This document shows positions 54,016 through 62,323 of a DNA stretch of 64,000 bases, one piece after another. The position numbers were made by a program, and so were the translations under genes. The notes below the pieces were generated by a model that made no database searches, was not told the DNA's origin, and was given only the letters and a program-made list of their open reading frames with translations. Numbering within the stretch: position 1 is the first letter of the stretch; each line of letters opens with the position of its first letter. Source of the DNA: Lewinellaceae bacterium (lineage in GTDB: Bacteria > Bacteroidota > Bacteroidia > Chitinophagales > Saprospiraceae); NCBI GenBank assembly GCA_020636215.1, contig JACJYG010000008.1, positions 1 to 64,000 of the forward strand, given 5' to 3'.

Positions 54016-55440
54016 TTATTTGTTTACCGGCGTCGGTTCAAAAAAACCGGGCACCGGCTTGGGCACATTCGGGTTCCGGTCGATCTCCGTCGTCGGGTAC
54101 AGGAAGCGCTGCGGCAGGCTGGAGCCGACATTCGGTTGCACAGGCACCCTGGCCAGGGTTTCCCCTTCCGTGCGGCGGGTATCGTTGAAGGCTTCTATCT
54201 GCCCGAAGAAGGTTACGTACCTTTCCTCCAGTATTTCCCGCAGGAGGGCATTGCCGGCGCTGATGCCATCGGCGTTTTCCATGCCGCCGGCCTCAAAATC
54301 GGCGGCTTCGTAAGCGTCGTACTGTATGGCGGCAGGGCTGGCGTTGGCCATGTAGCCCCCCGATGCGAGGTAGGCGCGGTAATCGTTCAAATGCGCCAAT
54401 CCCTGGTCAAACCCGGCCGTTCGGAAACCGGCTTCTGCCAGTATCAGGCTGTTTTCCTCAAAAGTAACCAGAGGCGCGGGGGCGGATTGGGCCGCGAAGG
54501 CGTTGGTGGTGGTGTTGGGCTGAATACCGAACGAGGTCGTACGGAAAAGGAAATTGTAGCGACCCGTTTCATTGGTTTTGGCATTGCCCCTGTATTTTGA
54601 AAAATCAGGGCTGGCTGTTGCATCCGGTGAAATGAGGCTTGCCATAAAGTCGGACGTAAGCAGGTCAGACTGCCGGACCTCTACGGCAAAAAAACTGTAG
54701 TTCAGGTTGGCGTTTTCGGCTGCCGTGCCGTGGGGGGCCATCAGGCTGTTATCCGGAGAGCTGATGCCGTTTTGAGCAGCAGCGTAAGCCTTGTCGTATT
54801 CCTTTGTGTGCATGTAATAGCGAGCCTTCAGCGTATAGGCCACTTCCGTCCAGGCAACCGGGTCGCCATCCAGGTAGATCTCCGAGCCGCTACTGGGCCG
54901 GCCCGAACCGGAAGCGAGGTTGGTTATGGCTTCGTCCAGCAGGTTTTGCAGTTTGGAATAAGCGGAAAGCTGGCCCTCAAAAGCCGGGCTTTCGATGTCG
55001 GGTTGCCCTGCCTCATCAAAGGGGATGTCTCCCCAGAGTGAAGCGGCGGCGCCCAATGCCATGGCCCTCACGGCCTGCGTGATGCCCCTGGTAACGCCCC
55101 CGACTCCTTCTGCTTCAGCTTCCATTTCAGCCGCAAGGGCATTGGCCACGACATCCACGTAGACGTTGTTCCACTCGGAATCAAAATCGCTCGTGGTCAC
55201 CCCGTATTGGCTGAAGCCGAGGTGCTGCCGGTCAATGCCCGTGTAGTAGCCGCAGAAAATGCCGGCTTTCCGGGCTACTTCACCGGTTTGCAGGACGATA
55301 TTGCCTACTTCCGCCCCCGTCAGGATGTATTCGTAGGAAGCCGTGGTGGGGCTGTTGGGGTTTTCGTTCAGCCCATTCACCAGTTCACTGCAGGAGGCGA
55401 GCAGGAGGATAGCGGGGAAAAATAATATTGCTTTTTTCAT
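54016..55440 (-). CDS. SusD/RagB-like nutrient-binding lipoprotein
   Basis: 474 residues. The lipoprotein signal ends ILLLASC (Cys about 17), followed by the SusD-type start LVNGLNENPNSPTTAS. The helical TPR-like core includes AVRAMALGAAASLWGDIPFDEAGQ (about 122-145), PVAWTEVAYTLKARYYMHTKEYDKA and the C-terminal ILEERYVTFFGQIEAFNDTRR helix. These patterns fit the SusD_2-like branch. SusD lids bind the substrate at the surface and deliver it to SusC. It lies 18 bp downstream of SusC. Ligand specificity cannot be read from the sequence. Confidence 0.92.
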   Translation of the reverse strand: MKKAILFFPAILLLASCSELVNGLNENPNSPTTASYEYILTGAEVGNIVLQTGEVARKAGIFCGYYTGIDRQHLGFSQYGVTTSDFDSEWNNVYVDVVANALAAEMEAEAEGVGGVTRGITQAVRAMALGAAASLWGDIPFDEAGQPDIESPAFEGQLSAYSKLQNLLDEAITNLASGSGRPSSGSEIYLDGDPVAWTEVAYTLKARYYMHTKEYDKAYAAAQNGISSPDNSLMAPHGTAAENANLNYSFFAVEVRQSDLLTSDFMASLISPDATASPDFSKYRGNAKTNETGRYNFLFRTTSFGIQPNTTTNAFAAQSAPAPLVTFEENSLILAEAGFRTAGFDQGLAHLNDYRAYLASGGYMANASPAAIQYDAYEAADFEAGGMENADGISAGNALLREILEERYVTFFGQIEAFNDTRRTEGETLARVPVQPNVGSSLPQRFLYPTTEIDRNPNVPKPVPGFFEPTPVNK

Positions 55441-55458
55441 TTTGATTGGATTCAGTTT

Positions 55459-58400
55459 TTAGAAAGTCACAGAAAGCGTGGCGACGTACGATTTGGTGCC
55501 GGGGTTGTTGAAGTAATCGATGCCCCTTGCCACGCTCACGCCCTGAAGGTTGGTATCCGGGTCGTTGCCCTCAAAAGGCGTCCACAGGAAGAGGTTTCTG
55601 CCGGTCAGGGAAATTTCCGCACTGCTGATGCCCGTATTGCGTTTTAACCAATCCGAGCTGGCCCGGTACGAAAGGGTCAGTTCCCGCAGGCGGGTCCACG
55701 AGCCGTCTTCGATGTAGAGCTCGTCATTGCCGCTGCCGAAAAAGCCGCCGTCGGCGTTATACCAGCTTTCCGTCAAGGCCACGGGGCCGGCGCCGAAGTT
55801 GTGCACTTTTCCCCGGAAAGTAGTGCCCGCCAGGATGACATTGCCGTCAAAATCGAGCAGGTTCTGGTTGGCGGTGCTCTCGTCGGCGGAAGCGCCCCAG
55901 GTGCCGAGGTCGTAAAGGACCGACTTTGTTCCCGCGTAGATATCTGCCCCCTGGTAGGTTTCAAAAAGGACGGAAAGGGAGAAGTTCTTAAAGGATAAGG
56001 TGCTGATGGCCGACCCCTGCCAGTCCGGGTTAGGGTCGCCGATGACTCCTTCCAGCTCGTCCTGCTCCGGGAATCCGTTTTCGTCAAAAACGATGTTGCC
56101 GGCATCGTCGCGCAGTGTCCTCGACCCCCACAGCACCCCGATGGGATACCCCTCCAGGGCTCTTGCATTCACAGCGGACAGCCCGCCGAGGTTGATGGTC
56201 AGGCCCTCTTCCAGTTTGGTGACCTCATTTCTCACTTGGGAATAGAGGAAATTCACTTCCCAGGACCAGTTTTTGTTTTTAACCAGGGAATAGCCGAGGT
56301 CGAGTTCCACTCCTTCGTTCTGAAGCTCAGCGCCATTGGTATACAGGCGGGTGATGCCCCGGGAATTGGCAATCGGGAAATCCAGCAGTACATCTACGGT
56401 TTTGTTTTTGTAATACGTGCCGCTCAGGGAAAGCTTATTCCGCAGAAACCTCAGGTCTATTCCGATTTCCGTTTCTTTTTTCCTTTCCGGCAGAAGGCTG
56501 GTGCTGCCCCTCTGAGTGCCTGGCACAAAAGCGCCGTTGCCATAGAGGGCGCCCGCCAGATTGCCGCCGTACTGGTCGGCGAAAGTAGGAGAAACGAAGA
56601 CATTGGTGGTATTATAGCGGGCAGGCTGCACCCCGACCTCACCGTAGGAGAACCTCAGTTTCCCGAAGGACAAAATATCGTTTTTAAGGCCCTCCAGCTC
56701 CGTGAACTGCCAGGCGAGGGAGGCAGAAGGGAAATAGAACGTATTGTCCGCCCCGTCGCCGAAAGTGGAAGCCGATTCCCCCCGCAAGGTGGCATTGAGG
56801 AACAGCATGTCAAAAGCGGAAAGGGAGGCGGAGGAATAGACCCCCACGGTGCGCTCCTGCCCGAAAGTGCTGGTTACTAACCTGTTTTCGGGCAAGGCGT
56901 TATCAATATCCCGGATGCCGCTTGCCACGTCTGTGAACTGAATGAAGTTGATGATCTCGCTGCCGTCGGTGATCAGTTGGCGGTGGTTGAAATTGAAGCC
57001 AATCAGCAGGTTGCCGCTGAAATTCTGGTTGAAACGTTTGCCCGCCCTGGCGATGTAGTCCATGTTGAGAATGGAGTTGCGGGCGAGGCTTTTTTCAAAA
57101 AATCCCAACGTGAATGCACCCGAGGCAGAGCCGGGGGTGAAAAACTGCTGTTGCCATTCCGAGTATTTGTCCAGGCCTACCCTGCCGATCAGATCCAGCC
57201 AGTTTGTGGGAGAAACGGTCAGTTCCAGGGACGAGATGAAGCGGTCCACGTCCACGGTGCTTTCCTGCTCGTTGATGGTCCAGAGCGGATTGTTGTAGGT
57301 GGCGGTCCCGTCTGCCCCCAGCGGTTCGCGGTAGGAACGTTGGCGGTTCGAAATGGGGGAAGCGGTGCTGCTGGCATAAAAATCGCCCCGGTAGCCGGTG
57401 TTGTCAAAGTCAGGAGGCGTTCTCAACAGGCCCAGATGGAGGCCCGAGGAACTTGCCCCCCGCAGGATCCGGCCCGACTGGCTTTTGGTATAGGCCGTAG
57501 AAGTTTTGATCTTGATCTTATCGGAAAGGCGGTGGGTAACGTTCACCCTTGCCGTCGTACGCCGGTAGTCGGAATTTCTGCGGACGATGCCCTGCTGGTT
57601 GATGTCGCTGAGGCTGGCGAAGATGGTGCTGTTGGCATTGCCTCCCGTAACACTCAGGTTATTTTCCCAGAAATAGCCGTTCTGGAAGATGAGGTCGAAA
57701 TTGTCATCGTTATAAAGCTCCCTTGAGTTTTTCTTGAGGATGGGATAGTACGTATTGCCTTCCTGGTCGACGTAGAACTGCCCGGAGGTATCGAATTCAT
57801 CGGTTCCGCCCGGCCGCTCAGCGATTTTATCGCCCCAGGAGTCACGTGAACGTTGGTTGTAGACGCCGTTGTCGCCCTGCCCGAAGGTAGTTTGCAGCGG
57901 ATAGCGGCGACTGATCTGGTCGAGGGAGAAGCTGGTTTTGTAGTTGACGGATAACTTGTTGTTATACTTACCGCTTTTGGTCGTGATGACGATCACCCCG
58001 CCCAGGGCTTTCGTTCCCCAGAGGGCTGCCGCCGACGCTCCTTTGAGGACGGTGACGCTCTCGATGTCGTTGGGGTTGATATCGTTGAGCCTCGACTGGG
58101 CGGCAAAGGTCTCCTGCGCTCCCCTTGAATCGTTGCTGATGGGGATGCCGTCCACCACGATGAGCGGCTGGGCATCCCGGTCGATAGTGGAGATGCCTCT
58201 GATCTGAATATAAGCGCCAGAGCCGGGGTCCCCGGAGTTTCTGGAAATGCGGATGCCTGAGGCTTTGCCGGACAGGGCATTGATCATGGTGGACTCGGCG
58301 GCTCCCGTGACTTTATCAGAAGATACAGTGGAACTGGCATAACCCAGTTCGTCCTCTTTTTCCTCAAAGCCCAGGGCGGTGACGACCACCTCGTCCAGTA

Positions 58401-58701
58401 TTTTGGCGTCTTCCTCCAGCACGACGTTGATCTCCTGCAGGCCAGCCACCGGCCGGGTGATGGATTCCCGGCCTGTATAGCTGAAGGACAGCACTGCATT
58501 TTCATCTTTGACTTTAATGGTATAGCCGCCGTCCAGGTCCGTGAAGGCGCCGTTGGCCGTTCCCACCTCCGAGACCGTGACGCCGACGAGCGGCGTCCCA
58601 TCCTTTTCGGCCACTTTGCCCGTCACCGTCTTTTGCGCGGATGCTTGCAGGGCCAGCAGGGTGAGCACGAAGGTGAGCAATGGCAGTAACTGTTTTTTCA
58701 T
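55459..58701 (-). CDS. SusC/RagA-like TonB-dependent outer membrane transporter
   Basis: The start at 58701 is chosen because it opens a signal peptide (MKKQLLPLLTFVLTLL, ending ASAQ). 1,080 residues. A carboxypeptidase-like barrel domain (about 22-105, GKVAEKDGTPLVGVTV) precedes a TonB-box-like LDEVVVTALG (about 112). The plug (about 120-240) has IQIRGISTIDRDAQPLIVVDGIPI and SVTVLKGASAAALWG; the beta-barrel runs to the C-terminus, ending ATLSVTF. It imports the SusD-bound ligand through the outer membrane using TonB energy. It heads the seven-gene operon, divergent from the membrane regulator gene. Confidence 0.93.
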   Translation of the reverse strand: MKKQLLPLLTFVLTLLALQASAQKTVTGKVAEKDGTPLVGVTVSEVGTANGAFTDLDGGYTIKVKDENAVLSFSYTGRESITRPVAGLQEINVVLEEDAKILDEVVVTALGFEEKEDELGYASSTVSSDKVTGAAESTMINALSGKASGIRISRNSGDPGSGAYIQIRGISTIDRDAQPLIVVDGIPISNDSRGAQETFAAQSRLNDINPNDIESVTVLKGASAAALWGTKALGGVIVITTKSGKYNNKLSVNYKTSFSLDQISRRYPLQTTFGQGDNGVYNQRSRDSWGDKIAERPGGTDEFDTSGQFYVDQEGNTYYPILKKNSRELYNDDNFDLIFQNGYFWENNLSVTGGNANSTIFASLSDINQQGIVRRNSDYRRTTARVNVTHRLSDKIKIKTSTAYTKSQSGRILRGASSSGLHLGLLRTPPDFDNTGYRGDFYASSTASPISNRQRSYREPLGADGTATYNNPLWTINEQESTVDVDRFISSLELTVSPTNWLDLIGRVGLDKYSEWQQQFFTPGSASGAFTLGFFEKSLARNSILNMDYIARAGKRFNQNFSGNLLIGFNFNHRQLITDGSEIINFIQFTDVASGIRDIDNALPENRLVTSTFGQERTVGVYSSASLSAFDMLFLNATLRGESASTFGDGADNTFYFPSASLAWQFTELEGLKNDILSFGKLRFSYGEVGVQPARYNTTNVFVSPTFADQYGGNLAGALYGNGAFVPGTQRGSTSLLPERKKETEIGIDLRFLRNKLSLSGTYYKNKTVDVLLDFPIANSRGITRLYTNGAELQNEGVELDLGYSLVKNKNWSWEVNFLYSQVRNEVTKLEEGLTINLGGLSAVNARALEGYPIGVLWGSRTLRDDAGNIVFDENGFPEQDELEGVIGDPNPDWQGSAISTLSFKNFSLSVLFETYQGADIYAGTKSVLYDLGTWGASADESTANQNLLDFDGNVILAGTTFRGKVHNFGAGPVALTESWYNADGGFFGSGNDELYIEDGSWTRLRELTLSYRASSDWLKRNTGISSAEISLTGRNLFLWTPFEGNDPDTNLQGVSVARGIDYFNNPGTKSYVATLSVTF

Positions 58702-58983
58702 AATCCCGTAATTTTCATTTTTATAAAAAGCAAGTTTGGCCAGGGCCTCTTTGCCCATCCTCCTGGTCATTACAGCCCTGCTGGATTGCTTATCGGGCGG
58801 CAAATAGATCAGGGCTATTCTTTGGTTGGCCAGAATTTGCTACTTTTAACACTGTTCTACTCGTTGGTGTGTTGACAAAATTATGTTGTTATATTTTTAA
58901 ATAAAAAAATACAATTCTATAAAAATTTAAATAGACAAAATTTTATACTTTTTTACACCTTTTTACACCGGGTAAATGGAAGC
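58702..58983. promoter_or_regulatory. Divergent promoter region between SusC and the membrane regulator
   Basis: A very AT-rich stretch (58870-58970). On the minus strand TAATTTTG (58883-58876) fits the Bacteroidota -7 box TAnnTTTG, but no well-placed -33 TTTG was found. Next to the regulator gene are three tandem decamers, TTTTATACTT, TTTTACACCT and TTTTACACCG (58941-58970), in phase with the helix. GACAAAATT occurs twice (58874 and 58934). Operators for the regulator may lie here. Confidence 0.45.
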
Positions 58984-60165
58984 ATGGAGCCGAGCATTCA
59001 AGAAAAATTTCTAGAAAAGCTGGAGGAGAAATACGGCAGGTGGAGTAAGCCTACTGCCCGGTTTGGCAATACTTCTTACGGAGAAATTGCAAAGGCTTTG
59101 AGCATCAGCGCCAGCCAGTTTTCCAAATTGATCTACGGCACGGCGACAGAAGGGATGTATATCCGCTCCATTGAGAACATCAACCGCCTGCTCACCCGGG
59201 AAACCATCCGGGAAGAACGGGATGAAGCAGTGGCCGAAAATGAGTTGCTCAAGGTAGAGCTTGGAAGGTTGCAAAGGGGCCGGGCCAGCTCCCGCCGGCG
59301 CCTTCTGCTAATGTTACTGCTTGTCGTTTTTTCGATTATGGCTGCCTTGTATTTTTATGGAAAAGGCAGGATGCCCGCTGCGGAAAAGCCACATTCCTAC
59401 ACCCATCCATTGGCCGCTTTTTTCGACAAAGAGTACGATGCGAATTTCAACTCCCCCTATCTGGATATTCTGGAAGTGCAGGAATATTGCCCCTGCAGTG
59501 CGTATGAGGGGGTATGGTCGTTGAGCGAACAGTACAAACTACCGCTGCCCGGCACCCGCAAGCCTGGGGTCTATTACGTCGCCAAAAGTGCGGATGTCCG
59601 GATGAAATGCTCCCGCTACGACACCTCCGGCCCTGGCAAAGGAAGGGTGCTGATGGGCTACGAGTACCTCATCAACGAAATCTGGGTGGATACCAAAATG
59701 AAACCGATCTCGCCTACCTATTTTGACAAAGATAAAAAGGCCTTCACTCCCGCTTTTGACGCCCTGGTTTTTGAGCAAAACCCCCAGTTCAAAAAAGTCG
59801 CCACCATTCATTCTTTTTTCATCGACAAATTCGAGATATATCCCGACTCCATTGTCCGCAAAGGCGAACCCTATGGCCGCTATGCCTCTGATATTGATCA
59901 AAAACTGGCGGATGAGTATCAGATTGATATCAAGTTCATCCTGGAGGATGTAGTGGGCGACATGACCACCGCCACTTGTGCGCCCTCCCCCAATCTCTTC
60001 TGCGACCCCAATGATCTAAAAGAAAAAGAAAGTGTCATTGCCTTCGACTGCCTCTACACCATCCGCACGGAAAACCTGGGTATTGGCGGGGGCTACCCCT
60101 ACACGAAGGGCTACCGGCTGGAAGAGCAGGCTTATGGGGACAACCTGACGTGTGGGTGCGAATGA
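58984..60165 (+). CDS. Putative transmembrane one-component regulator with cysteine-rich outer domain
   Basis: 393 residues. Residues about 15-75 (GRWSKPTARFGNTSYGEIAKALSIS split as several helices, then ASQFSKLIYG) look like a lambda-repressor-type helix-turn-helix. A coiled-coil-like helix (about 75-98, REERDEAVAENELLK) and an Arg-rich patch precede one membrane span (about 105-123). The outer domain (about 130-393) has eight cysteines, including CPC near 167 and CGC at the end. There is no signal peptide. Topology is that of a ToxR/CadC-like regulator: cytoplasmic DNA binding, outside sensing. It is divergent from the SusC operon and therefore the likely controller. The family is not one I recognise. 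Confidence 0.6.
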   Translation: MEPSIQEKFLEKLEEKYGRWSKPTARFGNTSYGEIAKALSISASQFSKLIYGTATEGMYIRSIENINRLLTRETIREERDEAVAENELLKVELGRLQRGRASSRRRLLLMLLLVVFSIMAALYFYGKGRMPAAEKPHSYTHPLAAFFDKEYDANFNSPYLDILEVQEYCPCSAYEGVWSLSEQYKLPLPGTRKPGVYYVAKSADVRMKCSRYDTSGPGKGRVLMGYEYLINEIWVDTKMKPISPTYFDKDKKAFTPAFDALVFEQNPQFKKVATIHSFFIDKFEIYPDSIVRKGEPYGRYASDIDQKLADEYQIDIKFILEDVVGDMTTATCAPSPNLFCDPNDLKEKESVIAFDCLYTIRTENLGIGGGYPYTKGYRLEEQAYGDNLTCGCE

Positions 60166-60266
60166 GCTTTCTTCAAAACCCAACATGCTTCAAGTTGATT
60201 CACGCTAAAAACAGCAAGGCATGAAAGGATTCAAGTTGATTTTTGGAATGAAAGCCCCCTGCGGCT

Positions 60267-60350
60267 TTAGCTGGACTTTAGCATTTTGCTGGGGCCCAGT
60301 GGCAGCCTGGTTTCGAGGCTGCCTTGGCGCCTCTGGTATTAAAAAAATAA
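60267..60350 (-). repeat. Dispersed repeat family 2, copy 2
   Basis: Reverse-complement relative of 3360-3442, sharing GCAAAATGCTAAAGTCCAGC and GCAGCCTCGAAACCA on the minus strand. It contains a perfect stem GGCAGCCT/AGGCTGCC around a GGTTTCG loop (60301-60323). It lies between convergent genes (regulator and sialidase) and could act as a terminator. Confidence 0.65.
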
Positions 60351-60366
60351 TTACGAAGGCAATATT

Positions 60367-62271
60367 TCACCTTAACACCAGAACCTTTCGGGCCGTCAAA
60401 ATACCATTCACCTCCATAGTGATAAAATAGGCGCCCGACGGTAAGGTGCTTACGTCTATGGCCAGGGCGTGCCTTCCGGCTGACAATTTTTCGTCTATTA
60501 TATTTTTTATTGCCAGTCCGTCTTCATTCAAAAGGGTGGCCCGGATGGCCATTTTTTCTTTCAAATCAAAGACTAGCTGGAATAATGAGTCGGCGGGGTT
60601 GGGCAAAATTTCTACCTGGAAATCTTCAACCGGCCGCTCCGCATCAGCCGTTGGCATCGTATAGCTGTCCGCTCCATCGGTTAACCAGTCCAGGGAAACC
60701 CGGGCGAAATAAAGTTGGTAGCCTTCGTATTCACCGTTTTCATAAAAACAGCCGATCGTGCCATCTCCTAAGACGGTGAGGCTGGAATAGCCGGAAGGCC
60801 CCGGGTTGATGACTTTTGAAACCGGCCAGGTGGCGCCCTCGTCATAGCTCAGGAAAATAGTCAGGTTCTGCCGGCTTGTCGGATGGGCAGCGATTGAAAA
60901 GAGCAGCCGGCTTTTGTCAAAACCATCCAGCACAGAGGTGTAGCGAATCAGATCCCCATTGACGAAGGGGTCGATCAGTTCCTCCTGGAAATAGGGAGTG
61001 CTCCAGCTTTGGCCCCCATCCTCAGAAATAACGATCCGCCGGCGGTCGGGCGTTTGGTTGCGGATATTCATCATTATATTACCGTTGTCCAGTCCTACTA
61101 TTTTAGCTTCATCGCCGATGGAAGATGCGGGATTGGGCAGGTAGCCCCAACTTTGTCCGCCATCGTCGCTGAAAATCATGAAATTGCTGATGGCATTGGC
61201 GGACGTTTCCCGGACACCTACCGCGCCCACAATCCGACCGCTGCGGAGCTGATGTGCACTGCCCGACGCTAACCAGGCTGCTGACCAGGAGGGGTTGTAA
61301 ATCTGATCTGTAAATTCCTGCGGAGCACTCCACGTCTGCCCGTTGTCCTGGCTGCGGCAAACCTGAAACCGAATCCGATTATTGGGAGTGGATTGAAAAA
61401 GCCCAACGTGGGAAGCGAACAGGCATAGTAAGTCTCCTGTACGGCGGTCGAGGACCAATGCGGGATCACTGCCCCCTGCCTGTCCGAAGTCCGCAATGAC
61501 GAGAGATTCCGACCAGGTATCCCCCATGTCCGTGCTGCGGCGCACCACGATGTCAATATTGTTGGGCAAATCCCCAGGCTGATCAACCCGTGCGTCGGCT
61601 GCAACAATCAGGGAATTGTCGGCAGCGGTTTCGATGGCAGGAATGCGATAATTGACAGATCCGTAGTCCCCTCCTGAATACAATAATTTATGCTCCAGAA
61701 TAATCAGCCGCCCGTCCTCAGCGCCAGCGGGAATGACTGCATGGGCCTGCCCATCCACCGTAACCGACGCTATTTCACCTTTCAGCACATTTCCCTCCTG
61801 CGCATTTTCCGAAAGATCGGCTGTTATCCAAAAATGGTTGGCGCCTTCGGCCAGCAATTGGCTGCCGTCCACTTCAAGCGGCCCCTCCCCTACACTTGCC
61901 GTACCGAATAAAACGGCCGTTGACATTCGCGGGCTTTCCCCCGTATAATAAATCTTGATGTTTTCTACATCCAGCAAACTGGTAGTGCCCGACAGGTTGA
62001 ATTGGATGTTGGTTAGTTCCAAAGGATTACTATCCCCCTGGGCCACCACATTCACGGCAATAACCCGTTCATCCGATTCACCTTTCCCGACGGGAATGCT
62101 GGTCGAGACCACTATGCTTTCCTGGTAAACCATCGGAGCGTTGGCGGCTACCGTAGTTGCCCCGCCTGACAACGCATCATCGAGGCTGAGCGCCATGCCG
62201 CTTTGTGCATCGGTTGTGAAATTTTGAAGAAAAAGAAAGGCGATCAAAAAAAGGCTAAGTGTATTTTTCAT
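60367..62271 (-). CDS. Sialidase (GH33-like) with T9SS sorting domain
   Basis: 634 residues with a signal peptide (ending TTDAQ). The N-terminal beta-sandwich (about 45-190) is an accessory domain as seen in Bacteroidota sialidases. The six-bladed propeller starts with NYRIPAIE (the RIP motif, Arg about 208) and has Asp-boxes STDMGDTW, SQDNGQTW, SDDGGQSW, SEDGGQSW and SYDEGATW. A likely nucleophile/acid region is YSSLTVLGDGTIGCFYENGEYEGY (interrupted). A T9SS type A domain ends it (ILPNPADSLFQLVF to KVLVLR). It would cleave terminal sialic acids from glycoconjugates at the cell surface or outside. The neighbour GH20-like/SGNH gene supports a sialoglycan role. Confidence 0.85.
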   Translation of the reverse strand: MKNTLSLFLIAFLFLQNFTTDAQSGMALSLDDALSGGATTVAANAPMVYQESIVVSTSIPVGKGESDERVIAVNVVAQGDSNPLELTNIQFNLSGTTSLLDVENIKIYYTGESPRMSTAVLFGTASVGEGPLEVDGSQLLAEGANHFWITADLSENAQEGNVLKGEIASVTVDGQAHAVIPAGAEDGRLIILEHKLLYSGGDYGSVNYRIPAIETAADNSLIVAADARVDQPGDLPNNIDIVVRRSTDMGDTWSESLVIADFGQAGGSDPALVLDRRTGDLLCLFASHVGLFQSTPNNRIRFQVCRSQDNGQTWSAPQEFTDQIYNPSWSAAWLASGSAHQLRSGRIVGAVGVRETSANAISNFMIFSDDGGQSWGYLPNPASSIGDEAKIVGLDNGNIMMNIRNQTPDRRRIVISEDGGQSWSTPYFQEELIDPFVNGDLIRYTSVLDGFDKSRLLFSIAAHPTSRQNLTIFLSYDEGATWPVSKVINPGPSGYSSLTVLGDGTIGCFYENGEYEGYQLYFARVSLDWLTDGADSYTMPTADAERPVEDFQVEILPNPADSLFQLVFDLKEKMAIRATLLNEDGLAIKNIIDEKLSAGRHALAIDVSTLPSGAYFITMEVNGILTARKVLVLR

Positions 62272-62323
62272 GATAAAGAATTGATGCGATGAAATTCGAT
62301 TCTATGAGTACGTTTGGAGGCCA

